Assembly (NCBI RefSeq): GCF_003097495.1
Contig: NZ_QEOP01000001.1
Coordinates: 992,001-1,056,000, forward strand
Direction of reading: 5' to 3'
Origin: Amnibacterium flavum
Lineage (GTDB): Bacteria; Actinomycetota; Actinomycetes; Actinomycetales; Microbacteriaceae
Length of the DNA stretch: 64,000 nt
Part shown: piece after piece, positions 34,490 to 43,749 of the stretch
Position numbering within the stretch: position 1 is the stretch's first letter
How the letters are laid out: each line of letters begins with the position of its first letter
Translations under genes and position numbers: made by a program
Notes under the pieces: model-generated
The model's input: the letters and a program-made list of their open reading frames with translations, nothing else
Database searches by the model: none
Told to the model about the DNA's origin: nothing

Positions 34490-35013
34490 GACCGTTTCAG
34501 CGGGAACAGTGCCGCGGTCATGGACACCGGCCGTGTGCCCGGTGTTCGCGGCGGCTGGGCGGCGGCGTGGAGCAGAGCAGAGGCCTCGCCGACGTGGTGG
34601 ACCACGCGCCGCCACGTCGCCGGATCGACCCACAGCTCGGCGTCGGTCGACACCTGCGGGCCGTCCGTGCGCTGACGGACCCGGCGTCTCAACTCCTCGA
34701 CCAGTGCATCGACGTAGGCGATCCGTTCTTCGGAGGCGCCGGGCCCGACCGGCCGCACCGCGTCGACGTCGAAGTGCTCCGCCGAGGACTCGTGCCGATA
34801 GCGCTTCGCCTCACCGCCCCTGAGCCGCACCGTCTCGACGACGCGCACGAGTCCCGCCCGCTCGAGGACGCGCAGATGGTAGCTCGCCGTCGCCTGCGAA
34901 CAGCCCAGCTCGCGCCCGGCTTCGGCGGCGCTCATGGCGGACCCGGTCAGCAGGGAGAGGAGTCGGAGCCGGATCGGATGGGCGGTCGCCCGGAGCTCGT
35001 CGAGGGTGGACAT
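34486..35013 (-). CDS. ArsR-like winged-helix regulator
   Basis: A 175-residue regulator with an N-terminal winged helix (RATAHPIRLRLLSLL, then AAEAGRELGCSQATASYHLRVLERAGLVR, residues 9-60) and a longer C-terminal region than in metal sensors. No metal-binding Cys pair is present, so it more likely senses an organic compound or the exporter's cargo. It precedes the MFS gene on one transcript. Its leaderless promoter carries a GCGTCGACGC palindrome in the spacer, a probable autoregulatory operator. Confidence 0.9.
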   Translation of the reverse strand: MSTLDELRATAHPIRLRLLSLLTGSAMSAAEAGRELGCSQATASYHLRVLERAGLVRVVETVRLRGGEAKRYRHESSAEHFDVDAVRPVGPGASEERIAYVDALVEELRRRVRQRTDGPQVSTDAELWVDPATWRRVVHHVGEASALLHAAAQPPRTPGTRPVSMTAALFPLKRS

Positions 35014-35019
35014 GACGCC

Positions 35020-35048
35020 ATGCTGACACCGCGTCGACGCACCGTCAA
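35020..35048 (-). promoter_or_regulatory. arsR-MFS promoter with palindromic spacer
   Basis: TTGACG (35043-35048) and CAGCAT (35020-35025), minus strand, are 17 bases apart and the predicted start is the ATG at 35013. The spacer holds the perfect palindrome GCGTCGACGC (35031-35040), a likely repressor site. Confidence 0.5.
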
Positions 35049-35114
35049 AAGTCTCTTTGGGGGTCGCGCCTCATGAGCCGGCCGGGCGATCGCCCGCCCG
35101 GCCGAGGCTCACGG

Positions 35115-35597
35115 TCAGGCGCCGCGGATCTCCCTGATCGCCAGTGCCGTGCGGACGGCCGCTTCCGCCGCCTCCGTGCCCTTGTCCTCCTTCGACCCCG
35201 GCAGGCCCGCCCGGTCGAGACCCTGCTGCTCGTCGTCGAGGGTCAGCACACCGAACCCGATGGGCTTACCCGTTTGGATCGCGACCTGCGTGAGGCCCGT
35301 CGTCGCGGCGTCCGAGACGAACTCGAAGTGCGGCGTGCCGCCGCGGATGATGACACCGAGCGCCACGACCGCGTCGGCCCCCGCCTCCAACGCCGCCTTG
35401 GCGAGCACCGGCAGTTCGAAGCTGCCGGGAGCGGAGATCACGGTGATCGTCGCTCCCGTCGCCTCGAGCGTGCGGCGCGCACCCGCGAGCAGGCCGTCGG
35501 CGATCTCGTCGTGCCAGCGGCCGGCGACGATGGTGACGGCCAGTCCGCTCGCGTCGAGGTCGCTGACGTCTCCGCTGGGTGCTCCGTGTCCGCTCAT
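35115..35597 (-). CDS. ribH: 6,7-dimethyl-8-ribityllumazine synthase
   Basis: A 160-residue lumazine synthase condensing the pyrimidine intermediate with dihydroxybutanone phosphate. VSAPGSFELP, GADAVVALGVIIRGGTPHFEFV with the catalytic His, and the FGVLTLDDEQQ segment are diagnostic. It is the last gene of the rib operon and overlaps ribBA by four bases. Confidence 0.97.
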   Translation of the reverse strand: MSGHGAPSGDVSDLDASGLAVTIVAGRWHDEIADGLLAGARRTLEATGATITVISAPGSFELPVLAKAALEAGADAVVALGVIIRGGTPHFEFVSDAATTGLTQVAIQTGKPIGFGVLTLDDEQQGLDRAGLPGSKEDKGTEAAEAAVRTALAIREIRGA

Positions 35598-36898
35598 CGG
35601 CTCAGTCCTTCCGTGGCTATGCTCTCCGCCGGTCCGCCGACGGCAGCGTGCTCCAGCTGCTCGGCGATGATCTGGTGCCCCATGCGGTCACGCTTCGCCT
35701 CGAGATAGCCCTCGTTGAACGGGGTCACACCCACGACGAGCGGCACCCTCTCGGTCACCGTCACCCCGCGCGCCTCGAGCTGGCTGACCTTGTCGGGGTT
35801 GTTGGTGAGCAGTCGCACGGAGTCGATGCCGAGGTCCTCGAGGATCGCGGTCGCCGCACCGTAGTCGCGGGCATCAGCCGGCAGACCGAGCGCCAGATTG
35901 GCGTCGAGGGTGTCGAGGCCGTCCTCCTGCAGACGGTAGGCGCGCAGCTTGTTGATGAGGCCGATACCGCGCCCCTCGTGGCCGCGCAGATATATGACCG
36001 TTCCGCCCTCCCGCTGGATCGTGTCGAGCGCCGCGTCGAGTTGCGGACCGCACTCGCACTTCAGCGATCCGAAGGCCTCACCGGTCAGGCACTCCGAGTG
36101 CACGCGGACGAGGCTTCCGGCGGCCGGCTCACCGGCGATGATCGCGATGTGGTCGGCACCGGTCTGGTTGTCGCGGTAGGCGCGCATGCGGAACGGGCCG
36201 TGAGTCGTGGGCACGGTCGTCTCGACCTCGAACCGGACGCGGGGCGACTCGGAGACGGGCGACGCGGTTCCGTCGAGGGGGAGGACCCCTGGGTTGTCCT
36301 GGATGTAGGCGATGAGCGCCTCGATCGTGGTGACGAGGATCCCGTCGCGCTCGCCGAGTTCGATCAGCCCGGGAAGACGGGTCATCTCTCCGTCGTCGCC
36401 CATGACCTCGCCGATCGCCGCGACGGGGGTCAGACCGGCGAGACGCATCAGGTCGACCGCCGCCTCGGTGTGGCCTGCGCGCTCGATCACACCGCCGGGC
36501 GCCGCGCGCAGCGGGAGGATGTGACCGGGGCGGATGAGGCTCGCGGGCAGCGACTCCTCGTTCGAGAGGACGCGCAGCGTGTGGGCGCGGTCGGCCGCGC
36601 TGATGCCGGTCGACAGCCGGTCCGCGGCATCGACGGTCACGGTGTAGTTCGTGCCGCGCGAGTCCTGGTTGTTGGCGACCATGACCGGCAGCTCGAGCCG
36701 GTCGGCGATCTCGTTCGTCATGGGTGCGCAGATGAAGCCCGACGTGTTGCGGATCGTCCAGGTGAGCCACTCCTGGGTGGCGAACTGCGCGGCGAGGATG
36801 ACGTCACCCTCGTTCTCGCGGGCCTCGTCGTCGGCCACGATGATGGGCTTGCCGGCGCGCAGTTCTGCGAGCACGGCGGGGATACTGGCGAGAGTCAT
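35594..36898 (-). CDS. ribBA: Bifunctional DHBP synthase / GTP cyclohydrolase II
   Basis: A 434-residue fusion catalysing both entry reactions of riboflavin synthesis. The N-terminal half (1-about 210) has DDEARENEGD, the acidic metal site of dihydroxybutanone phosphate synthase, and GHTEAAVDL. The C-terminal half has the zinc ligands in CLTGEAFGSLKCECG and the RGHEGRGIGL motif of GTP cyclohydrolase II. Its first bases overlap ribE and its last overlap ribH. Confidence 0.97.
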   Translation of the reverse strand: MTLASIPAVLAELRAGKPIIVADDEARENEGDVILAAQFATQEWLTWTIRNTSGFICAPMTNEIADRLELPVMVANNQDSRGTNYTVTVDAADRLSTGISAADRAHTLRVLSNEESLPASLIRPGHILPLRAAPGGVIERAGHTEAAVDLMRLAGLTPVAAIGEVMGDDGEMTRLPGLIELGERDGILVTTIEALIAYIQDNPGVLPLDGTASPVSESPRVRFEVETTVPTTHGPFRMRAYRDNQTGADHIAIIAGEPAAGSLVRVHSECLTGEAFGSLKCECGPQLDAALDTIQREGGTVIYLRGHEGRGIGLINKLRAYRLQEDGLDTLDANLALGLPADARDYGAATAILEDLGIDSVRLLTNNPDKVSQLEARGVTVTERVPLVVGVTPFNEGYLEAKRDRMGHQIIAEQLEHAAVGGPAESIATEGLSR

Positions 36899-37542
36899 CT
36901 CGCACCTCCTTCTGCCACCGCTGCTGCGGTGGATGTTGCGAATGCGGCGAGGCGCTGCACATGGCGCGCCAGGACGTCGGTCTCGATGTTGACGGGGTCG
37001 CCCGGTTCGAGCGATCCGAGGGTTGTCGCAGTGAGGGTCTCGGGGATGAGGCTGACCTCGAACCAGGCGTCGGCCGCAGACGGTTCGCTGACCGCCGAGA
37101 CCGTCAGCGAGACACCCGCGACGGTGATGGATCCCTTGTCGACGACGAGGGGGGCCAGCTCGGCCGGAAGACTGAAGCGGAGCACGCGCCAGGTGCCCTC
37201 GTCCGAGCGGGTGAGCAGCTGCGCGGTCCCGTCGACGTGACCCTGGACGATGTGACCGCCGAGTCGGGCACCGGCTTGCATGGCGCGTTCGAGGTTGACC
37301 GAGCTCCCGACGCGAACGGCGCCGAGGGCGGAGACCGCGAGGGTCTGCCCCATGACGTCGGCGGCGAACCAGTCGGCTCCCTGATCGATGACGGTGAGGC
37401 AGACGCCGCCCACCGAGATGGAGTCGCCGTGGCGGGCGTCGCTCACCGCGACGGGTGCGTGCACGGTGATCCGCGCCGACCCGTCGCCGAGCGTCTCGAG
37501 CGAGGTGACCTCGCCGATCTCTTCGATGATTCCGGTGAACAT
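36895..37542 (-). CDS. ribE: Riboflavin synthase alpha chain
   Basis: A 215-residue enzyme with the tandem lumazine-binding domains of riboflavin synthase. The start MFTGIIEEIGEV is diagnostic, and the second domain begins near GHIVQGHVDGTAQLL. It dismutates two lumazine molecules to riboflavin. It lies six bases after ribD and overlaps ribBA. Confidence 0.97.
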   Translation of the reverse strand: MFTGIIEEIGEVTSLETLGDGSARITVHAPVAVSDARHGDSISVGGVCLTVIDQGADWFAADVMGQTLAVSALGAVRVGSSVNLERAMQAGARLGGHIVQGHVDGTAQLLTRSDEGTWRVLRFSLPAELAPLVVDKGSITVAGVSLTVSAVSEPSAADAWFEVSLIPETLTATTLGSLEPGDPVNIETDVLARHVQRLAAFATSTAAAVAEGGAR

Positions 37543-37548
37543 CTCAGG

Positions 37549-38625
37549 TCATCCGTTCGTGTCTGAAGCGGGCCCATCCGCGTGCGCGGTGGGTCGGGCG
37601 ATGATGCGGAGGTCGCCGCCGAGGCGATCGACGGAGACGAGGTCGAGGCGTTGTGCCTCGCCCAGCGTGGCGACGCCGAGGTCGTCGAAGGCGAGTCGGG
37701 GACCGCCGATGAGGACCGGTGCGAGGTAGAGCAGGTACTCGTCGACCAGTCCCGCTCGCGCGAGTGCGGCGGCGACGGTCGGTCCGCCTTCGACGAAGAC
37801 GCTGCGGATGCCGCGGTCCCACAGCTCGGCCAGGTGCCCGGCGGGGTCGCGCCCGTCGAACTGGACGAATCCGCGGGGGTGCTCGCGCACCGCCGCGTCG
37901 GCGGGGACGTCCCGCCGGCCGAAGACGACGGCGAGCGGCTGCCCGTCGGCGAGGTCGCCGTCGGATCCGCGCGCCGTCAGTCGGGGATCGTCGGCGAGCA
38001 CGGTGCCCGTTCCCGCGACGATCGCTCCGGCCGCTGCGCGGCGCAGGTGCACGTCGGCGCGCGCCTCGGGTCCGGTGATCCACTGACTCGACCCGTCGGC
38101 GGCCGCGATCCGCCCGTCGAGCGAGGAGCCCCACTTGACGGTCACGTACGGCCGGCCGAGGCGGACGGCGGTGGTCCAGCCGTGCAGCAGCTCAGCGGCG
38201 CGATCCGCGAGCACGTCGCTGATGACTTCGACTCCGGCGTTTCGGAGACGCTCGGCGCCACCCGCCGCGACGTCGTTCGGATCCGCCATGGCGTAGACGA
38301 CCCGGGCGACGCCCGCCTCGATGAGCGCGACGCTGCAGGGTCCGGTGTGGCCGGTGTGATTGCAGGGCTCGAGGGTGACGACCGCAGTGGTGCCGCGTGC
38401 CTCGCCGCGAGCGAGCCGGGAGAGCGCGTCGACCTCGGCGTGCGCGGTGCCGACTCCGCGGTGCCAGCCCTCGGAGAGGATCCGCCCGTCGGAATCGAGG
38501 ATGACAGCGCCGACCTGCGGGTTCTCGGCCCACGCCGGGCCGCGAAGGGCGAGTTCGAGCGCGCGGCTCATCGCGGTCTCGAGCGCTGCTGCGTCGACCG
38601 GCGATTCGCGGAGCGTGTCGCTCAT
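37549..38625 (-). CDS. ribD: Bifunctional riboflavin deaminase/reductase
   Basis: A 358-residue fusion: the N-terminal deaminase has HAEVDAL and PCNHTGHTGPCSVAL-type zinc motifs (here EPCNHTG and GPCSVALI), and the C-terminal reductase begins at about 150 with RPYVTVKWGSSLDGRIA. It is the first gene of the operon, about 85 bases downstream of the FMN riboswitch, with GAGG before ATG 38625. Confidence 0.96.
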   Translation of the reverse strand: MSDTLRESPVDAAALETAMSRALELALRGPAWAENPQVGAVILDSDGRILSEGWHRGVGTAHAEVDALSRLARGEARGTTAVVTLEPCNHTGHTGPCSVALIEAGVARVVYAMADPNDVAAGGAERLRNAGVEVISDVLADRAAELLHGWTTAVRLGRPYVTVKWGSSLDGRIAAADGSSQWITGPEARADVHLRRAAAGAIVAGTGTVLADDPRLTARGSDGDLADGQPLAVVFGRRDVPADAAVREHPRGFVQFDGRDPAGHLAELWDRGIRSVFVEGGPTVAAALARAGLVDEYLLYLAPVLIGGPRLAFDDLGVATLGEAQRLDLVSVDRLGGDLRIIARPTAHADGPASDTNG

Positions 38626-38708
38626 CTCATCCTCGTGTCCTGGTATCGGACTCCGGGGGGCGCGCGAGGCTCTCTGGCGGCACCGGCATCGCCGATTCCG
38701 CCTGTGCG

Positions 38709-38846
38709 CCTCTCATCCAGACTTTGACTGTCGGTACCGGAATTCCACCGGATCGGCCCGTCGACCTCGTCTCACTCGCGTGAGATGCGGACGGCGGGTT
38801 CGCGGACTATCACCGCCGGTTCGGAATTACACCGACCCCGGAGCAC
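38709..38846 (-). promoter_or_regulatory. FMN riboswitch (RFN element)
   Basis: On the minus strand the conserved core is readable: GGGGTCGGTGTAATTCC, ACCGGCGGTGATAGTCCGCG, then after a variable hairpin (CTCACGCGAGTGAG) CCGGTGGAATTCCGGTACCG, ACAGTCAAAGTCTGGATGAG. These are the joining regions and helices P2-P6 of the RFN aptamer. FMN binding would reduce expression of ribD-ribE-ribBA-ribH. I see no strong terminator between aptamer and ribD, so control of translation start is the likelier mode. Confidence 0.95.
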
Positions 38847-38858
38847 ATTGCTTGTTCT

Positions 38859-38864
38859 GTTATA
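38859..38864 (-). promoter_or_regulatory. -10 box of the rib operon
   Basis: TATAAC (minus strand) lies about 12 bases before the aptamer, placing the start near 38852. No clear -35 is seen. Confidence 0.5.
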
Positions 38865-38957
38865 GCGCAACGTCTGGTGAGCCCGCTTATTCCCGGACGC
38901 CAGTCCCCGCCCCGACCAGGGGATCCGTGCCGTCGGCGCTCGACGGAGCTGCCGAGG

Positions 38958-39698
38958 TCAGCGGAGCGCGCCGACCAGATCCAGGAGGCGCGTGATTTCG
39001 ACGATGCCGAGTGCCTCCGCCTCCGCCGCGTCGTCGGACGGCGGGGTGATGCCGCGTCGATCGAGCCAGACGCCGGTCAGGCCGGCACGCGCGGCCCCGA
39101 TGGCGTCGGTGCGCAGGCGGTCGCCGATGTAGACGCTGTCGGAGGGGGCGATGTCGAAGACCTCGCAGGCGTGCCGGAAGATCGCCGGATCCGGCTTGGT
39201 GACTCCGAGAGCCCCCGACGCGATGACGTGCTCGATGCGGGGAGCGAGTCGGACCGTGTCGATCTTGTCCAACTGGAAGTCGAGGTCGCCGTTCGTGATG
39301 ATGCCGAATCGCACACCGGGGAACGCCTCCTCGAGGTCGTCCAGGCAGGGGAGCGCGTCGTCGTGGAGGGTCCATGCGGCGCGATACCCCGTGAGATAGC
39401 CCTCGAACCAGGCCTCGGCCTCCCGGTCGTCGGCGAGGTCGATCCCGTAGGGCTCGACGAAGTCGCGCGCGCGGGCTCGACGCTGCCCCAGGTAGTCGAG
39501 TTCGCCCGAGAGGTAGCGGTGGTAGTGGTGCTCCTCCAGCTCGTGCCAGCGCCCCACCTCCTCGGCGGTGCGCGACTCGCTGGCAGCCGGGTCGAGTGCC
39601 GTGAGACTCGCGGCTGCAGCCGCTTCGACGGCCTCCCGATGGCGGAAGAGGGTGTCGTCGAGATCGAACAGGACGAGGCGCGGTTTCACGAGGTCCAC
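38958..39698 (-). CDS. HAD family hydrolase (YjjG-like)
   Basis: A 246-residue phosphatase of the HAD superfamily. Motif I FDLDDTLF is at about 11-18, motif II is ITNGDLDF, Lys of motif III is in GVTKPDP, and motif IV is VYIGDRLRTD. A large alpha-helical cap between motifs I and II resembles the pyrimidine nucleotidase YjjG group, so a nucleotide substrate is possible. The start GTG 39698 overlaps the GNAT gene by 13 bases. Confidence 0.88.
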   Translation of the reverse strand: MDLVKPRLVLFDLDDTLFRHREAVEAAAAASLTALDPAASESRTAEEVGRWHELEEHHYHRYLSGELDYLGQRRARARDFVEPYGIDLADDREAEAWFEGYLTGYRAAWTLHDDALPCLDDLEEAFPGVRFGIITNGDLDFQLDKIDTVRLAPRIEHVIASGALGVTKPDPAIFRHACEVFDIAPSDSVYIGDRLRTDAIGAARAGLTGVWLDRRGITPPSDDAAEAEALGIVEITRLLDLVGALR

Positions 39699-40255
39699 TC
39701 CGGCCAGCTGGCCAGGGATCGCGCCGTCGCGCCACGATCCGTCCGATCGCGTTCCCCGTGCCAGGCCGGGGGATGGGTTCCGTCCCGAGCGGTCACGTCA
39801 CTCGGTGCGATGCCGGTGAAGCGGAATCCCGCGCGTCGTGCGACCGCCGCCGAGGCGCGGTTGCCTTCGAGGCACTCCCACTGGACGGTCGGGATTCCGC
39901 GGGAGAACAGCCAGTCGATGACGGAGCCGACGGCCTCGGTCATGTATCCGTGGCCGCGATGGGGCCGACCCAGCCAGAAGCCGACATCCGTCAGGGCCGC
40001 CCGGTGACCGATGGCGCCGACGAGTCGGCCGCCGGGAGCGGTGCGGATGACCCAGTTCAGGTCGGTCGCGGCCGCCCATCCGCCGGGGACCACCCTCAGC
40101 ACCCACTGCTCCGCGTCCGTCCTGGCGTACGGAGAGGGCAGGGTCATGAAACGCTCGAACAGCGGGTCGTCGCAGTACTCGGCGATGGCATCGATGTCGG
40201 CGTCGGTCGGCTGGTCGAGCACCAGGCGCTCGGTGCGCAGGACGACGGGCTGCAC
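39686..40255 (-). CDS. GNAT acetyltransferase (RimJ/RimL-like)
   Basis: A 189-residue N-acetyltransferase. It begins VVLRTERLVLDQPTDADI, has the acetyl-CoA pyrophosphate loop in GFWLGRPHRGHGYMTEAV and ends with GNRASAAVARRAGFR. These are hallmarks of the RimJ/RimL type that acetylates small amines or protein N termini. GTG 40255 directly follows the trpS stop (one base gap); a longer frame to 40576 is inside trpS. Substrate unknown. Confidence 0.88.
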   Translation of the reverse strand: MQPVVLRTERLVLDQPTDADIDAIAEYCDDPLFERFMTLPSPYARTDAEQWVLRVVPGGWAAATDLNWVIRTAPGGRLVGAIGHRAALTDVGFWLGRPHRGHGYMTEAVGSVIDWLFSRGIPTVQWECLEGNRASAAVARRAGFRFTGIAPSDVTARDGTHPPAWHGERDRTDRGATARSLASWPEWTS

Positions 40256-40256
40256 G

Positions 40257-41288
<1,032 letters not shown>

Positions 41289-41351
41289 GATCGGCGGTCA
41301 CTGCCGTCGGATCGGGCGCTTCCCCGCTGGCGCTGGTGTTCCGGGCGAGAA

Positions 41352-41388
41352 CGCACGTTCCGGCGTGCACATGCGCCCGGAACGTGCG
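41352..41388. repeat. Dispersed palindromic element, family 1, copy 2
   Basis: CGCACGTTCCGG (41352-41363) and CCGGAACGTGCG (41377-41388) are perfectly complementary and match the arms at 15661-15699. It lies between xthA and trpS. Confidence 0.75.
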
Positions 41389-41445
41389 CACTCGTGAAGG
41401 CGTCAGGTCCGCGGCCTCAGGCCCGGCTTCCCGCCAGCGGTGGCG

Positions 41446-42288
41446 TCAGGGGAGGAGGTAGTCGGCGACAACCGGGGTGTGGTCCGAGAACCGGGTGTCG
41501 TAGGTGGCAGCCCGATCGACGGAGTATTCGGCGGCGGTGTCGGCGAGGGCCTTGGTGGCGAGGTGGTAGTCGATCCGCCAGCCGCTGTCGTTGTCGAACG
41601 CCTTGCCGCGCCAGGACCACCAGGTGTACGGGCCGTCGACCTCGCCGGCCGCCTTGCGTCCGACATCCACCCAGCCCAGACCGCCGCCCGTATTGTAGTC
41701 GTCGGCGCCCTCCGCTCCGACGAAGCGGTCGAAGTAGGCCCGTTCGTCGGGGAGGAATCCGGCGCGCTTGACGTTGCCCTTCCAGTTGCGGATGTCGAGA
41801 GTCCGGTGCCCCACGTTGAGGTCGCCGAGCACGATCGCATAGGGGCTGTGCGCTGCGATCTCGGGCAGGCGGCGCTCCATCGCGTCGAGGAAGGCGTACT
41901 TGTCGACCTGCTTCTGGGTATCGGCTTCGCCCGAGTGCACGTAGGCGCTGACCACGGTGACGAGGTTGCCGGCAACCTCGTAATCCGCCTCGAGCCAGCG
42001 GCCGGAGGTGTCGAACTCGTCGTCGCCGATGGTCACCCGGTGGATGCTGGCCTTGTCGCGGCTCGCGATGGCCACGCCGGCGCGGCCTTTGGCGGTCGCC
42101 GCGTCGTGGAGGATGTTCCACTCGGGTCCGAGGAGCTCCTCGACATCCTCCGTGGAGGCACGGACCTCTTGGATGGCCAGGATGTCGACGTCGCGCGCGG
42201 ACAGCCAGTCGCCCATTCCGCGGCGGTAGGCGGCGCGAATTCCGTTGGCGTTGACAGTGGCGATGCGGAGGCGTGTGGGGGAGGGCAC
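41446..42288 (-). CDS. xthA: Exodeoxyribonuclease III
   Basis: A 280-residue AP endonuclease/3'-5' exonuclease of the exonuclease-endonuclease-phosphatase fold. RIATVNANGIRAA, the metal-binding Glu in AIQEVRAS, GDLNVGHRTLDIRNWKGN and the closing FSDHTPVVADY are family motifs. It acts in base excision repair. The GTG 42288 has TAGGAT eight bases upstream. Confidence 0.95.
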   Translation of the reverse strand: MPSPTRLRIATVNANGIRAAYRRGMGDWLSARDVDILAIQEVRASTEDVEELLGPEWNILHDAATAKGRAGVAIASRDKASIHRVTIGDDEFDTSGRWLEADYEVAGNLVTVVSAYVHSGEADTQKQVDKYAFLDAMERRLPEIAAHSPYAIVLGDLNVGHRTLDIRNWKGNVKRAGFLPDERAYFDRFVGAEGADDYNTGGGLGWVDVGRKAAGEVDGPYTWWSWRGKAFDNDSGWRIDYHLATKALADTAAEYSVDRAATYDTRFSDHTPVVADYLLP

Positions 42289-42295
42289 GCGTTCG

Positions 42296-42301
42296 ATCCT
42301 A
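42296..42301 (-). promoter_or_regulatory. -10 box of xthA (leaderless)
   Basis: TAGGAT on the minus strand lies eight bases before the GTG at 42288. Confidence 0.5.
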
Positions 42302-42339
42302 GGTCGGCCCTCCGACAGGCACCGGACGTCGGGATCGGG

Positions 42340-43563
42340 TCAGGACTTGGCCGCGGCCTTGCTGCCGGTCTTCGTCTCGAGGTCGTCGGCCTTGGCCAGC
42401 TCGTCGGTCGTGGGAACGGACTCGCGGCGCTTCGCCTCTTCGCGAGCGTCGCTGCGGATCTGTCGGGCGAGCCTCCACTTGCGGATTCCGCGGGCCCCGC
42501 GGTACTCCTCTTTCGCCCGCTCCAGATTCGACTTCGCGACGAGGCGTCGGGCGTCTTCGAGCTGGCGCGCGTGCTCGAGCTCGAGCTCCTCCTCGGACAG
42601 CGAGCGGGGGTCGATGCCGGCGTCCTTCATGCCGACCGAGATCCACGAGGCGGCGATGAGCATCGCCTGACAGACGAAGTTGAGGAAGATCATGAGGCCA
42701 AGAACCGCGAACCCGGCCAGGAGCGGGTTGCTGCCTGTGCCTCCGATGAGGCCGAGCGTCACGGCCGCCTTGAGTACGCCCAGGGCGGCGGCGCCGATCG
42801 CGGCTCCGGCGAAGAGGCGCTTGGGCGGGATGCGGATCGCGGAGAGGATCCGGTAGGCGGCTGCCAGGGTGAGCAGGTCGATGGCGAACACGATGACGTA
42901 GCCGATGATGCGAGCGACGATGACGGCGAAGAGGGACTCGTCGTCGATCCCGAGGAGCCCGAAGACGGCGCCGAGGGCGGCGGTGCTGACGACGGAGAGG
43001 ATCGCGGAGATCAGGATGACGGCGCCGAAGCCGAACGCCAGGCCGAGGTCCTTGGCCTTCTGGATCGCGAAGGGCGCGGCGAGGGTGGGAAGGTCGAAGA
43101 TGCGGCGGATGGCGTCCCGCATGGAGGCGAGGAATCCGACGGCGGTGAGAAGCAGACCGATGAGCGCGATGGCGGCGGTCCAGGTGAGTCCGTCGGTCGA
43201 TTCGAGGGTGTCGGGCGAGATGAGGCCGTCCTCGCCGACGATGCCGGGCACCGCGTTGTTGATCGCGTCGAAGATCGCCTGCTGGAGCGTGGGGTTGGCG
43301 GCGACGACGAAACCGAGCACCGAGAAGGCGACCCAGATGGCTGCGAAGAGCGCGAAGACCGCCTGGTAGGTCATGCCGGCGGCGAGAAGCGCCCCGCCGT
43401 TGGCACCGTAGTGCAGGAAGACGCGGACGGGGCGCAGGGCGAGGATCTTGGCGATCAGCGCCGCGAAACCCGTCTTCGGCTCCTCGGGAGTCGCTTTGGC
43501 ACCGACCGCGGGGGTCTCGTATTCGTCGTCCTTCACCGCTTGCGCATCAGGAGACTTGGCCAC
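42340..43563 (-). CDS. YihY/BrkB family membrane protein
   Basis: A 407-residue integral membrane protein with about six helices between residues 40 and 300, including GALLAAGMTYQAVFALFAA and VSVGMKDAGIDP-adjacent segments typical of YihY/virulence factor BrkB. Residues about 315-407 form a long charged tail (EEELELEHARQLEDARR onward), probably a cytoplasmic coiled-coil. The function of the family is unresolved; despite older names it is not a nuclease. The start GTG 43563 has a leaderless promoter. Confidence 0.88.
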   Translation of the reverse strand: MAKSPDAQAVKDDEYETPAVGAKATPEEPKTGFAALIAKILALRPVRVFLHYGANGGALLAAGMTYQAVFALFAAIWVAFSVLGFVVAANPTLQQAIFDAINNAVPGIVGEDGLISPDTLESTDGLTWTAAIALIGLLLTAVGFLASMRDAIRRIFDLPTLAAPFAIQKAKDLGLAFGFGAVILISAILSVVSTAALGAVFGLLGIDDESLFAVIVARIIGYVIVFAIDLLTLAAAYRILSAIRIPPKRLFAGAAIGAAALGVLKAAVTLGLIGGTGSNPLLAGFAVLGLMIFLNFVCQAMLIAASWISVGMKDAGIDPRSLSEEELELEHARQLEDARRLVAKSNLERAKEEYRGARGIRKWRLARQIRSDAREEAKRRESVPTTDELAKADDLETKTGSKAAAKS

Positions 43564-43569
43564 GCTCCA

Positions 43570-43575
43570 ACCCTA
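43570..43575 (-). promoter_or_regulatory. -10 box of brkB-like gene (leaderless)
   Basis: TAGGGT on the minus strand ends seven bases before the GTG at 43563. Confidence 0.55.
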
Positions 43576-43643
43576 GTGAGCCCGCTGTGAGCACCCTGGC
43601 CCCAACCTGAACGCGAGCTCACTCTCCGCGCCCCGCCCTCTCC

Positions 43644-43749
43644 CTCAGCAGGCGAAATGCCCCGTCTCCCCTCGCTCAGCAGGCGAAAGTGTGTCCAGCA
43701 GTTGGAATTCGGGCTATCCGGCCTGCTGAGCGCCTTTTCACCTGCTGAG
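43644..43749. repeat. Left CTCAGCAGGTGAAA repeat array (family 3)
   Basis: Five units of a 14-base word and its reverse complement lie here: direct at 43644-43657 and 43675-43688 (AGGCGAAA variants), a degenerate direct copy around 43695-43707, a truncated inverted copy at 43722-43732, and an inverted copy at 43736-43749. The last overlaps the 3' end of the DUF559 gene. Confidence 0.85.

Noticed and set aside
41440-43590. Long plus-strand frame of 716 codons
   Set aside because: It is antisense to xthA and the brkB-like gene, whose products are clearly recognisable; its translation is low-complexity Asp/Glu/Arg/Gly as expected for a shadow in GC-rich DNA.
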